64,000 nt of DNA from Tolypeutes matacus (GCA_026826555.1 JAKSZT010032888.1:894890-958889), one strand, 5' to 3'; counted from the first letter of the stretch, positions 33,704 through 45,599 are shown. Notes: generated by a model not told the origin, from the letters alone. Numbers and translations: made by a program.

Positions 33704-34135
33704 TGAGAAGGAAGTAAAATAGTACCAGGAAATTCCCAGTAGAAATATCCTCTAACAATTGTGGGTGGAAACCAGGTGTCCATCCAGGTCTGAAAATAAT
33801 CAATACATGCCCCGAAGATCAACCACTCCCCCTCCCTGCTGGAACGCTAACGGCAAACATCAGCTTCTGGAATATTGCTTGCTTGCTTTGCTATAGAAAT
33901 ATGTATGATTAAAACAATCCTGTTTTCAGTAGCTATAGAAATATATGATGTTTAAACCAATCCTGTTTTTCGTACGCGCGAAAAAGAATTGGCCACGCAG
34001 GAAGGAGTTCTATAAAAACTGCAGTCACTGTACGTTAGGTGCCACTCTCACTAGGGAGTGCGCCCTGGCCAGTAATAAAGGTTTCATTGAAAATTTCTCC
34101 TGGGAGCCATTATTTGCATGAAACGTTCCGCTTCA
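33704..34135 (+). repeat. 3' LTR of the provirus
   Basis: A 432-bp TG...CA repeat of 25,755-26,191. It differs by about 39 substitutions and at least two small indels, counted by eye. TATAAAAA and AATAAA are conserved. The adjacent CCAT (34,136-34,139) is the right target duplication. Confidence 0.95.
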
Positions 34136-34494
34136 CCATATGCCATAAGAATCAGCAGAAAGCACCCAGCAATAGCAAAAACACAATAGGAGAAAAGCTG
34201 TGTCATGCATACAGGATAGGAAATAACATTTTGCTCCAATACAAAATTTCCCAACAGTTTGGCAGTAAAAACTGAGGAATAAAAGAAATCTAGGAATGAC
34301 AAATTACCGAGGATAAAGTACATGTGAGAGTGGAGTTTGGAACTGAAAGATTATGAGGACCCAACCGAGGTTTGCCAATACAGTGACCACATAGATCCTA
34401 AGAATAGAAGGAAGAGGGGCAGCTGAAGTCCTGGTTCATCTGTTAATCCCTACAGGACAAACTCAGTCACTCTGGAATAATTTTGTCTGGCCAT
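34136..34494 (-). pseudogene. Olfactory receptor pseudogene, 5' half (N-terminus to TM3)
   Basis: ATG at 34,494 on the minus strand begins MARQNYSRVTEFVL, a typical OR N-terminus with an N-glycosylation site, and then hits TAG. TM1 (LFLLFLG, then IYVVTVLANLG in another frame) and the MYFILGNLSFLDF segment of TM2 follow. At least two frameshifts occur, one between LFLG and IYVV and one just before MYF. TM3 ends with CFLLILMAY directly at the provirus junction. The other half is at 25,154-25,754. The stop and frameshifts in this half are independent of the insertion, so the gene may have been dying before or after it. Confidence 0.9.
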
Positions 34495-36864
34495 TTCCTT
34501 CAGGAAACAGGAAATGAAACTAGGAAAAAGAAAAATCACAGAAAGTAAGAAAGTTATTTGCCCATGATTGGCAACTAAAAGAGCTTAATATTTGTTAATT
34601 ATCAGCTTGGGAATTATATATTTCATTCAGTACAGTGTTACTTTTAGTCAAAGACCCTCATTAGGTATCCAGAAACAAATAGTAAATACAATATGAGCCT
34701 TTTTATAATTGGAAAATATCTGAATAGGGCAAAGCTCCCAATAAATTTTGTACCCTCAAAGAGTTCATCAGTGTCTGGAACAAACAGGAACTCAGCAATT
34801 AGGGATTGAACTTGGACGGCGTTTTACAGTGCTGGAACTCTATGTGTTGGTAACATAGGTTTTATTAAGATATCAGAAAGTAATTTTAGGATTACTGCTG
34901 GAAATATTTTGTGCACTGGATTCTTATAGCTGAAGGAACACAGACTACTGCTCTAGAAGAAACTGGTAAGGGAAAGCATATTTTAGGATCAGGAGTCCCA
35001 GTCTCAAAAGGAAGTGCTGCTTGGTGCTTGAGCACCAGCCTCCCAAGTATGAGGTCCCAGGTTCAATCCCTGGTACCTTTAAAAAAAAAAAAAAAAAATG
35101 AAGTGCAGGGTTCATGATGCTCCAAGTGAAGCATTTAATTAATTAATTGAGGTAATTAACAATTTAATTAATTCAATTTAAGTCAGGAGCTCTTAATTGA
35201 AGAGTGAGTATTCATATATTTTTTCTTCTTTTTAGTAAGAGCTTTGTATATAATGTTGGTTGCACCTTAGGAAAACAATGCAATGTAAAACGGAGAAGAA
35301 ACTTTATTCTAATGCCACCCACTGCACACCTCACACTCAGCAAAAATCCGTTTTCCTCCAATTTCAGTTGTGTCAGGTTAAATAGTAGCCACACATATTT
35401 TGGACAAAAGTTTTACTAGAATTTCAATGTGTAATTCTCCTAAATAATTCTACTTCAACTGAATGCTTTAGGAAAATATGCTCAGAATTTGCATACTTAC
35501 TTGGATGTTGTCAACAGTAGCAGTGTTGTGGCTCCTATTTAGTTTATGTTTTCTTGCTTGTAATACTAGGTAAATTCTCATAGCATCACGGTAAACATTA
35601 TCTGCCTGGTACTCTGCTGATCTACTTTACAGTGTGACATAATTTAGCACCAAAAATTTTTAAAAAATCAATTGGCTACTACTGGAAATAAAGAAAAAGT
35701 AAAGCTCCTTCTTACCATCTCTAAAGCTTGGTTCCTGCCCCAGTTGAGAAGGGTATTTTGCATTTGAGAGGGGCTTTTCTCCTTTCCTCTTTTATGGGGT
35801 TAGACCGATTATTTCTAAGTTCTGTTACAGCTCTAGTTTGAATGACTCTGTTGTTCTACCCTAAGTGAGGAATAATAATATCCTCTTCCACCTCCCAGAT
35901 TCTGCACAGCCTTTTCTTCTCAAGGGAACACTTTGATTAGTTGTTTGCAGGATCTTCCAAGGAGATGGCTGAGTACAACATTCTCTTAGGACCACAAGAT
36001 TCAAGGGAGATTTTCAGAGGTAAAATTCTCCCAAGAGGAAAAAAAAGCTATGACTAAGTTGTACTTGCAGTTAGAATAATGGGACTCCCAGAATATTGGA
36101 ATTTCTGATGTTCAGTTTTAAATTTTCTATGTTACTTCTTGTAATGAGAAAACTTTTTGCAGAAAAGTGGAATGAGTCTCATCTGGAATGACTGAAAATT
36201 TATCACAAACAGATGTGGGACAGTTTGGTGAGGGTGCTTTCACTCATCTCTGATTTTGCTCCAATTATAGAGTATAGTAAATATTTCTTTAGAGTTTTAC
36301 CTCTTTTTTTTCTGTAACCAAAGTAAATTAAGATCTCTTTTCTCCTGGAAAGTTGATTAAACTTCCTAGTAGTATAAATTTTAATCCAATTAAGAAGATC
36401 CGTCTCCTTCCTAAATATATTCAAGACTGGTTTGATGCAGTTTTATGGGTGGATTCTCACCACAATTTCTAAGAAACTGCAGGTGCCTCTCCAAAAATAG
36501 TCACATGTTTTGTCTATAGTTATAGGCTGTCAGAGTCAGTCCAATCTCTGCACACAGAGGCCTTGGCACACCTAGAAAGAATGGTTTCAACCTCACCTCT
36601 AGAGATTTTATTTTCTTGTAGAACGTGGTATTCTTTCCCTTGAGAAGATTTGACACTCATAAAAGACAGGCTCTGAGATAGCACTAATTTAATTTTCATA
36701 TGAGTCTCCACAGAAGCTTTCCCTATTCTCAGAATGCTCAAAGCAACAAAGATTTCCAGACTAATCAGGCAAAACTAATTGCTTTTACCCATTTCCTATT
36801 ATCAACATCATTAATGTTTCAAATAAGAATTATCTTGTAGAAAGCATTTAACTTGCTTTCTACT
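34495..36864. other. Intergenic with one short SINE
   Basis: No coding signal is recognised. An A/T tract with repeated TTAATTAATT lies at about 35,134-35,180. A SINE at 35,018-35,099 is listed separately. Confidence 0.5.
35018..35099 (+). mobile_element. Short tRNA-like SINE with poly-A tail
   Basis: The B-box-like GGTTCAATCCC is preceded by GCACCAGCCTCCCAAGTATGAGG, and an A-run of about 18 ends the element. GAAGTGC at 35,011-35,017 and 35,100-35,106 is a 7-bp flanking duplication. It is a different subfamily from the GC-rich SINE at 30,921. Confidence 0.8.
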
Positions 36865-38040
36865 TTTTTTCCCCTTTATTTTTAAAGGAGCTTTAGATTA
36901 CATAAATGTTACATCAAAAATATAGGAGATACCCATATAACTCCACTACCACCACTTTCCCCCATGAATAACATCTCCCATCAGTGTAGTACACTTGTTA
37001 CAGCTGATGGAGACATATTGAAGCACTGCTACTAAGCATGGTCTATAGTTTACATTATGGTTTACACTTTGCACTGTACAATTTTATAGGCTTTGACAAA
37101 ATGTGTAATGGCTTGTATCTGTCATTGCAATATCATGCAGAACCAATTCTAGTGTCCCCAAAATGTCCCATGTAACACCTATTATTCCTTCTCCCTCCCT
37201 TCAGAACCTCTGGCGACCACTGTCTCTATATCAATGTTACAAGTTCTTTCATTACTAGAATAATAATAAGTCTACTTTAATCCATAGTTGCATCCCCGCC
37301 CCCCTTATGTTTATTTGTTCCTCAGTCTGGAGGATTTTGTGATGGTGATGCCCACTCTGCTCCCAGTTGAGAGGGGGCTTAGATTCCACGGGGCAGATGG
37401 ATGGAACTGTCTTTTTGCAGTTGTAGATACTCTCTTTTTTGGGATAGGCGTTGTCCTTCATCATCCTTTTGTTAATTGTCCTGTGTGAGTCCGATGAACT
37501 GGTGGGTAGGTGTTGGCTGCAACTTTGCTGAGATTCAGGGCTCAACTGGCATACAAACAGCCAGAAGATTTAAGTCTCTGGGACATATATTTAATGAGTA
37601 TAGTGCTAAGTATAGGTCCAAATAAATAGGGCTGAGCTATGTGTAGGAAAATTATAAGTGATTCTGATTCTGATACATTGGGGAGGTGGGTTATCATATA
37701 TTTCAAGGTAAGGCCTGTTGATGGGGTGCCATATTCCTGGGATTGTCTGTCCTGCCTATAGTGTCTAGATGTCTCTAGAGTCCTCAGGAGCACCCCTTCT
37801 TGAGGCACTGTTTACTGTGGCAGTCAGTGAGATCCTTCTGAGACATGCATACGTGTAACCTCTGGAGTGACTTTACAACTTACTTTGAAACCTCTTAGCC
37901 ATCAAATCTCATTTGTATTTGATATGTCCCCCTTTTGGTCTTTGGTTTAGGCTTTTTTCCAAATCCATCGCTAGTTGGTGCTTGGTAATAATTCCTTGGT
38001 GCCAGGAAGGCTCATCCCCAGGATTCATCTGCATATATTA
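36865..38040 (-). mobile_element. L1 long 3' UTR fragment, minus strand
   Basis: Parallels 17.7-19.4 kb, sharing TTAGATTACATAAATGTTACA, CATTGCAATATCATGCAG, TCCACGGGGCAGATGGATGG-like and GGAAGGCTCATCCC. It lacks the 0.5-kb insert found in the other copy. Confidence 0.65.
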
Positions 38041-38284
38041 GTATAGCCCTTTAGAATCACTTTCATATACTTAATCACCATTATTTCTTTGAAGTTTAGA
38101 TATTTTATTTTTGATCAAATGAACTGGATACCTTTCCCCAAAATTGATTAGAAAAGTAAGGGGACATTTATATAATAAACCAGAATTATTGTAAAGCCTA
38201 TATAATTTTAATTAATTATTTTAGTTTTACTTTTCTGTATCTGATATTTCTCATAAACATGATGTTATAGCTATCAACTTTTTG

Positions 38285-38935
38285 TGTGTGTGCTACCCCA
38301 GCCTCCATCTTATTTTGACTAAGCTACTTGCCTCAACACTGACCTTTGGACTAGTTAATAAGCAGCTTTCCTGCCCTGGAGCATGAACTTCCCCAGAGCC
38401 CAAAACCATATCTGTAACTACCACTCACACCACCCTCCCACCTCACCCAAAACCAACAGCTTTGCCCAAATGATAAGCTAATCATTCCCACAGCTTTCTT
38501 TTTCTTTTTTTCTTTTTTTTTTTTTTACCGGGAGGTACGAGGGATCGAACCCCAGTCTCTCCATATGGTACACGGACGCCGAACCTCTTGAGCCACATCT
38601 GTTTCCCCTCTCACAGCTTTCTTACCCACCAGTCCCTTTCCCTTTTCCCAGGCCTTTGCTTTAAACTAACCAATCCATGACTCCCTTAGAAACTTACTAA
38701 CCACCATCACTGGACCACAATAAAAGCACAAGCCCAGGTAACCCTCTCGCTCTTCCTGTGTGCTGCCCACCTCCTGGTTTAGCCACCTGAGCCAATCATA
38801 CTTCCCTGGACCCCTTGTGGCACTGTCCCCTTTCTCTGGGACCTGTGAGAAATGTATTATCTTCCTCATGCCTTGTGTCCTCGGTATCCCATTGTTTGGC
38901 ACCTGACCTCCACCCAGAACCAAATTTAAAATCCA
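38285..38935 (+). repeat. Probable solo LTR (ERV class I-like)
   Basis: A CA-rich 0.55-kb segment (without its nested SINE) contains ACAATAAAAGCACAAGCCCAGG, a plausible polyadenylation signal, followed by a CTCTCGCTCTTCCTGTGTG R/U5-like stretch. No internal retroviral sequence flanks it. Ends and target duplication are not resolved. Confidence 0.45.
38501..38611 (-). mobile_element. tRNA-derived SINE inserted in the LTR
   Basis: T-rich start, then ACCGGGAGGTACGAGGGATCGAACCCC (reverse-complement B box) and TTGAGCCACATCTGTTTCCC (reverse-complement 5' end). CACAGCTTTCTT at 38,489-38,500 and 38,612-38,623 is a perfect 12-bp target duplication. Confidence 0.92.
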
Positions 38936-39039
38936 ATTTAACTAATTTGAAGCTATACTTATTTTTTCCACATTTTATTGCCAAAATACCTGTAAGAAAG
39001 GATGACTACAGAAGTAATAACATGTATCTCAAGTTATAA

Positions 39040-39559
39040 TAAGGGCTGAGGATGGTTTACAAGATAAAAATTGCATTCATTACTACCTAAAATAACAAAA
39101 TACTTTTCAAAAGAGCATATATTTCTTTTTGTTATTTTTGTTGTTACTTAAAGAAAAATACTGCACATTAAGTTAGATGAAACTTTTAAACCACTGCTTT
39201 ATTTATCATTGAGGTTTATCATGAAAAAAAGTAGGTGTATATTAATGATAATGATAATAAATTATGTCCCTAGAAACATTTTTGAATTCGTTTAACCATG
39301 TCTCAGTAAGGTGATGACTATCATTAGGGTAGAGGCTATGCTTACTTTTTTATCTCCAATGCTTTGCCTCCTTTGTATATTTAGAGTGTCAGACATGGTG
39401 GGTGGACAAAAAATAGTTGTTGAACTGGATTATCTAGGTTTAATAATAATAATAAGTGGTTGTTATTATAAATAATAAAACACAATAATAAAAATAACTA
39501 CAATAATAAATAAGGAACAGGTAATTTGGGATTTTAAAGTTTTTGCTGTCAAATACGTC
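39040..39559. other. Intergenic, AT-rich
   Basis: Includes (AAT)n-rich stretches near 39,440-39,510. No gene is seen. Confidence 0.5.
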
Positions 39560-41930
39560 ACCAAAAAATACCATTTAAAATTTTTTTTATTGTTTTAAGT
39601 TTTTATTTGTAAAAACTTTGCAAAAGTAGTCCATGGAATTCCTCTGTCCTATTCTCCCAGCTTATGTTACCACAGTAACATTATCAAAACCAGAAAATTA
39701 ATGTTGGTTAATGTCCATATTTTATTCAAATATCAACAATTGTTCCAATTAAGTCTTTTATTTATTTATTTATTTATTTTTATCCATGAGACAATGCAGG
39801 AGTTACATATTGAATGTCTCATAAATTCATTACTTTTAATGGCTGACTATTATTCCTTGGTATGGATATACTGTAGTTTGTTTATCCATTCATCAGATGA
39901 TGGACATTTGGGTTGTTTCTGCTTATTGGCTATTATGAATAATGCTGCTGTGTACATTTGTGTATGAGTTTTTGTGTGAAGATGTTTTCCTTTCTTTTGT
40001 GTATACACCTAGGAATGAAGTTGCTGGGTCATATGGTAACTCTATATAACTTTTTTCGGAAACTGTTTTCCAAAGGGGCTACCAAACTGTTTTCCAAAGG
40101 GACTGCACTATTTTTTATCCCCATCAGCCATGTCTAATTGCTGCTTGTCTAATTATATGGGTAAGGCTTCTAGCACAATAAACAGGAATTGAGGAAGTGA
40201 GCAGCATTACTTTCTTCCTGATCTTAAATGAAATGCCTCATCAAGTAAGAGTTTGGCTTTAGAATGAATGTGTATCTATCTTATTATATTAAGAAAGTAT
40301 CCATCATTTCCATCAATTTATGTTTTCTTGAGTGTTTTTAATCAAGAATATAATTGAGTTTTTTTTGTTGTTGTTGTTAAAGATTTTATTTATTTATTCA
40401 TTTATCCCCCCTTGCTGCCTGTGCTCGCCGGGTCAGCCAACCACGCTGCGCGGGCGGGCCCGCCCTCTCCAGGAGGCCCCGGGAACCGAACCCGCGGGCC
40501 CCCCATATGGTAAACGCGAGCCCTACTGATTGAGCCACAGCCGCTTCCCTATAATTGAGTTTTATTAAAAGCCTTTTAAACATCTATGAAGATAATTATG
40601 ACCTACTCATCTGTATTAATATAACATGATATTAATGGATTTCCTAATTTGAATCAATCTTGCATTACTGGAATAAATCCCACTTAAACATGCTGTATTA
40701 TATTCTTATTATTGTATTTGTTGTTGCTAACACAGTATTTAGTAGGTTTGCATTGCTATTCATACGTGAGAGTGATCTCTAATTTTGTATTTTGTCCAGT
40801 TATGAAGTATACGTTTTAACGTTATGCTTGCTTTAAGAAAAAAATTAGAAAATTTTGCTTCATTAGCAATGCTGTGAAGGACTTTTTAAAGCATTCAATC
40901 TATTTAGAATCTGAAAGTTTGATAGAAATCCCCTATGAAACTATAGTATCTGGGCATGGTGATATTTTGTGGCATAATTCCTTAATATCTTTTACTCTTT
41001 CTTATATGGAATTTTCTCTTTTTCAGATTTTTCTCTCTAAGGATTATTTGTACCTCCTGAAGAAATTATTGAGTTTTATTTCCCCCAAGATATTTTTCAC
41101 CTGAGATTACAAATTTATTTCCATAGAGTTCTGCAATAAGTTCATTGTTTTTGTTAATTATTTAATGTCTACCTTTTATTTATTAGTGTATATTTATGCT
41201 GCCTACATTTTTTATTCATCAGGTTAGTTGATTATTATTTGTTAATTAATTTTTTGTAACTTTTTAATGTTTCTACAATTTTCCAATTCTCTGAATCATT
41301 CACATCTGCTTTTATCTTCATTATTTCTTTGTGCTTTTTCTGATTTATTTTTTGTCCTTTTTCAATTTCTTTTTTGATCTGGGCCTTGAATTCATATATT
41401 TCAATCATTCATTTTTGCTGTTAAGTATTTCTTGTTATGATTTTCCATTGCAAACTGTATTAATGTACTCCATAAATTTTGATACATGTTATAAAATTAG
41501 AATTTTATGTACTTATTATATATATAAATAATTTATTTTTATTATGATTTTTGCTCTTCCATATTCTTAAAATCTGCTACTTTAAGAAGGTTTCTCCATA
41601 TTTCTCCTTGTATCATCCATCGTTTTTGCTTACTAGAAGTGTTTTCTAGTTGTTATATGGTTCATGATACTCAAAAGTGGTACTTATTTATTGTTAATTG
41701 CAGCTTTTTGTGTTCAAATATATTCTTTCTTCTTAAATTTAGTCCTTCTTGGTTTGTATTTTTGTTATTGCACTTTACAACAAGATTTTGACCACTGTTT
41801 ACTTTTGGCCTTAATTTTATTCTTTCCTGTACAAACACTTTGCTTTAAGTGTGCCTCATATATAGCATATATTTGAATTGACTCTTCTTTTTAAGCCACT
41901 TTGAAATGTACCCATCTAGTGGTCATTTCA
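39560..41930 (-). mobile_element. Old L1, minus strand, interrupted by a SINE
   Basis: Reverse complement of L1 3' end and ORF2. Landmarks are ATGGACATTTGGGTTGTTTC, ATAATGCTGCTGTGTACATT, AAGTTGCTGGGTCATATGG, TTTTATTAAAAGCC and CCATAAATTTTGATACATG. A GC-rich SINE sits at 40,363-40,550. No frame remains. Confidence 0.65.
40363..40550 (-). mobile_element. GC-rich tRNA-derived SINE, same family as at 30,921
   Basis: Reverse complement of the 30,921 element: GGGTCAGCCAACCACGC, then CGGGAACCGAACCCG (B box), TGATTGAGCCACAGCCGC (A box) and TTCCC at the 5' end. ATAATTGAGTTTT at 40,350-40,362 and 40,551-40,563 is the target duplication. Confidence 0.93.
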
Positions 41931-41934
41931 TTGG

Positions 41935-43660
41935 TCCACAATAATATAATTGAGATGGCCATCCTTGGCAGATGGACAACTCCCATATGGGTCTTTGGTC
42001 TGAAGAGTAAGTTCTATCATAGTAGGGAAGGCCAAATTAAAGCCTCCTAAACTGCCTATGTAACACCATGTTACAATATTGTATCTCAGTAATGAGGCTA
42101 GTGGCATTATGTCACCATAAAAGATATAAACAATGGAGAAATTTTGGTTACAACATATTTCTTTTCATTTGCCATTCTTCTCCAGAAATTGGATGCATTC
42201 TACAGAATGACAGTAGACTATTGCAAGCTCAACAAGGTACTAGCCACAGCCCTAACCAGAGACTCCATACCAACCTGGAGTAGTTGCTTGAATAGATGAT
42301 TAAAGTCCAGATATATGTCATGTAGTCCTTGATTTTCTGAATACATTGAATTCTATTTTGACCAGAAAAGAAGAGCAAAATGAGTTTTCATTCAACTGGA
42401 ATGGATAACAGTAGTCATTTATAGTTTTATCTCAGTCTTTTTAACTCCCTGTTTCTGTCATTAAGTGGCTGAAGAGATCCAAAAAACCATGGTATACAAC
42501 AAAATACTATATTGATCTATTACATTGATGTATTCATGCTGATTATGTAGGGCAAGAAAGATATGTCTAGTGTGTTGGACACAATGGTAAGACCCATTTA
42601 TTCTGGAGAATGGAAGGCAAACACTAAAAAGATAAAGGGATCAGCATCTTAAGTTAAAATTTTTAAGTATTCTATGGTCAGAAGCAAGCTGTGACATCTC
42701 TTTCAAAGTAAAAGACAAAGGGTTCAACATTGTGAATAGAAAATAAGAACTAATAGTGGTGCCGGTGTCAGTTTCCTTGATTTTCTGTATATTTAGACTG
42801 AGAAATCCTTGTGTCAGAGCCTATATCTCATTCATGTTTGCCTTCACAATGCTCCATATCCTAAATGCTCTAAAAATGGTCATTGGAATAAATGAATCAG
42901 CAAAACTCCAAAATAAACAGAGAGACTATTTGTAGTGCCTTAGCCATCATGTACAATCTACTCTGAGCAGAATGGAAATGTTCAATTCTAGCAGCTTTGA
43001 ACTCTGCCCCTGGGGCAGATAGTCTTACTATGCATCGGAAGTCTCCCGAGAGATGCAGCCAGAGGACTCTGGTTAAAGATAGCAGGTGTCTTATCACTCT
43101 TCTTTCCTGAAACTCACTAAATTGAATTCAAAATTGCATTAACTCATGAGGACAAAGAAAACATTAGATTCACAGACAATATAATTTTGGGAACTGGAAA
43201 GTACATCATTGAGCAGTATCAAAATCATACTCATGAATGGTGACATTTAGAAAGCACTGGGGTAACCCAAGAAAACACCTGATGATTTACACCATGGAAT
43301 CTATCTTTGGTGGCACAAGGAATCTTTGGTGGTACAAGGAAACTTGGGAAGTAATAGTGAAGGTGGGGACCAAAGAAGAGGTATGCTTCAGTTCCTCTAA
43401 CTGAATGCTGAAAACTAGGCTTGTTTCTTCCAGATAGATTGGAAGACTCTATATCAAACCAGCTCATGATGAAAGATCTAATGGCATTGCCATTAAGGTT
43501 CCGTGATGTAATGGCATAATGCACAGTGAGGCTCACATTTGTCAAGCACTAAAAACTCACATGGAGGTAATCGTGAAGTAGAATGCACTCCAGAATGTTA
43601 AAGCATGGGTAAGTAAGCTGAGACATTTAAGGAGAACATCTTACATAAAATAAATGTGCC
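41935..43660 (+). pseudogene. ERVL-type (class III) pol fragment, copy 1
   Basis: Reverse-transcriptase landmarks of ERVL-type elements are scattered through three frames. YRMTVDYCKLNKV is at about 42,200-42,238. A segment like FSFNWNG lies near 42,385-42,405. LIYYID, from a YIDD-type active site, is at about 42,513-42,530. A downstream LDTMVR / KANTKKIKGSAS stretch lies at about 42,575-42,650, followed by SKVKDKG near 42,705. Stops are frequent and most residues have decayed. Sequence to about 43,660 may be RNase H/integrase remains, less certainly. No LTR was recognised at its left edge. Confidence 0.6.
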
Positions 43661-43869
43661 AAACAAACAAAAACAATGCTTTCAAAATTTTTAGTTAAAA
43701 TGTCTTATAAGTTAGGAGCCTATTCCCTTGCAAATGTCTAATAAATAGAAGGTACAAAATGAAAGTTTTATTTTATTTTTAAACAGTGGCACAATTTACA
43801 GAGTGGGACTAACTACAATATTAGGGCTGTGTAGACAGCCTACACAGCTGTTTAAGCTTTTTTATCCCA

Positions 43870-44390
43870 AATAATAGTTTATAACTCCTTAAGAAATTAT
43901 TGATTCTTATTTAACTAAGAACTTTTTCATCTCTGCTTTCAAATTTATTTGCACAGATTCTGCAAGACGACTATGTTTTCATACAGTTTAATGTTTATGT
44001 CCCTCTTTATTATTCTATATTTGAACTGATATATATTTTCTTCATCAAGTTAGCAGATGGTTTAATATTTTGCTTATTAAATTTTAAAATTACTAAGAGG
44101 ATCTGTGGTTTTTCCTTTTGCATCATTTCTTGTATCTTTATTCTTTATTTATACTTTGTTTTGATTTATATTTTGTTCTTCTTCACTTTTTTTGACCCAG
44201 TTATTTAATTCATATATATAAATTTTTCATTTTTGTTAAGTATCTATTGATTTGATTTTTCCTTTGAAAACCTTTAATGGTACCCAATAAGTTTTGATGT
44301 ATAGTAGTTTATTTGAATTCTTGTAATTTTTAGATTTGAAACTTCAGGTGCATTTTCCCTGTTACCCAACTAGTTTAATAGAAAGTTTTC
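43870..44390 (-). mobile_element. L1 ORF2 fragment parallel to 41.05-41.5 kb
   Basis: Aligns loosely with about 41,060-41,490. Shared pieces are AAGAAATTATTGA, CAAATTTATTTSCAYAGA, AATTCATATAT and ATAARTTTTGAT. Orientation is the same, and it likewise lies left of an ERVL pol fragment. Confidence 0.5.
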
Positions 44391-44394
44391 AAAA

Positions 44395-45505
44395 TTTCAA
44401 ATGTAAAGGTTTCATTCTATTTTGATCAGATAGAGGTATCAAAAGGAGTTTTCATTCAAGTGGAATGAATAACAGTAGTAATTTACAGTTTTACCTAAGA
44501 CAATTATAACCCCCCTTTCTCTTTCATGATACAGGCAGAAGAAATCAAAATCATCCTTGTATCTCACAGAAAACAACATTGATCTATTACATAGATGTTA
44601 ATCTTGCTGATTACATAAGACAAGCAAATAATAGCTAATATGTTGGAAACAATGGCAAGATACATGCACTCCAGAGAATGGAATATAAATGTTACAAAGA
44701 TGGAGAAACATGCTTTTTTAATTAACTTTCTAAAGTGTCCTGTATTCTGTGGGATGCTGCATCATCTAATTGAACGTTAATGACAGATTGCTGCATTGTA
44801 CATCCTCTAACAGAAAGAAGGCCACAGTATTTAACAGACATCTAGAGCTATGGAGGCAACCTATTACATTCTCAGGAATAAATCTCTTGGCCATACACTA
44901 GATTACATGGAAATCTGCTTGCTTTGAGCGGGCTAGAAGTAGGAAAGGGCTCAATAACAGGCATCTCTTTAGTCCTATACTTGGGCCATATGATCCAGCA
45001 GACTTTATGCTGTAGGAGTTGACAGAGATGGGAAATGTTCTAGTGTGGAGTTCATGGAAAATCTCAGTGAGAGAATCTCCCCATTAGTTTCCTAGGGTTC
45101 TGAAACAAGGCCATCCCATGCACATTGGAGAGTTATATGTCTTTTAAAAAATAACTTCTTCAATGTTTTAGGATCTTGGTAAATTTAGAATGTTTACCCA
45201 TGAGCCACCAACTGAGCACACTTCTAGAACTGCCCATTAAGATCTGGGTTCTTCTGAGCTCCAGTTTCTAAGTCATATGGGGCCAGCAGATGGAAATAAT
45301 ACATTCAAGTTCAATCCTAACAGAAACCAGAGGTCATCAGTGAGCTGCATGAGTGGTTGTCCCAGACCTCCACGACATCCAACTCTTTTGAACCTGCTTT
45401 GCTTCCCCCAGAAGTATCTATGGCCATATCTGTGTTCCTTTACAACCAGCTGAAAGAGATGGAACCATCCTGAGCTAGGCTTATGGATGGGTCTACAAAG
45501 TAGGT
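44395..45505 (+). pseudogene. ERVL-type pol fragment, copy 2
   Basis: Parallels copy 1: TTCTATTTTGATCAGATAG; GAGTTTTCATTCAAGTGGAATG (44,449 onward); GATCTATTACATAGATGTTAATCTTGCTGATTAC (44,581 onward, YIDD region); and GTTGGAAACAATGGCAAGATAC. Downstream sequence near 44,880-45,060 reads like an RNase H region. It has many stops. It ends at an LTR-like start at 45,507. Confidence 0.55.
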
Positions 45506-45506
45506 T

Positions 45507-45598
45507 GTTGTGGATTGGCATTACGTACCCCAGAAAAACATGTTCTTAAACGTAATCCATTCCTGTGGGTATGACCTCTTGCAAACAGGGTCTTTTTT
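45507..45598 (+). repeat. LTR fragment, 5' end only
   Basis: TTGTGGATTGGCATTACGTACCCCAGAAAAACATGTTCTTAA parallels the LTR at 48,894 (GCTGGATTGTAGCTATGTACCCAACAAAAACATGCTCTTAA). It is truncated where L1 3' sequence begins. It could be the 3' LTR of the ERVL-type fragment to its left or an independent insertion. Confidence 0.55.
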
Positions 45599-45599
45599 A

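Larger units (their letters stand above)
25755..34135 (+). mobile_element. Full-length class I (gammaretrovirus-like) endogenous retrovirus
   Basis: A provirus of 8,381 bp in the order 5' LTR, tRNA-Thr primer site, gag, pro, pol (RT, RNase H, IN), env, polypurine tract, 3' LTR. It is flanked by the 4-bp CCAT duplication inside an olfactory receptor gene on the opposite strand. The class is shown by gag and pro being in one frame separated by a stop, a single CCHC-type zinc knuckle, a CWLC motif in env SU and a CX6CC motif in TM. The tRNA-Thr site recalls HERV-T/S71-type elements, but family assignment needs alignment. Every gene has stops or frameshifts, and a SINE interrupts the integrase. 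The LTRs differ by about 39 substitutions in 432 bp by eye (about 9%), so the insertion is old. Confidence 0.95.

Noticed and set aside
25755..34135. Provirus considered as potentially coding-competent
   Set aside because: gag, pro, RT/RNase H, IN and env SU all have stops or frameshifts, the zinc knuckle and integrase motifs are mutated, and a SINE splits the integrase.
42897..43545. Minus-strand open frames of 66 and 104 codons considered as receptor fragments
   Set aside because: The plus strand carries ordered ERVL pol motifs just upstream (42.2-42.7 kb) and no GPCR motif is visible. Treated as antisense of the retroviral remnant.
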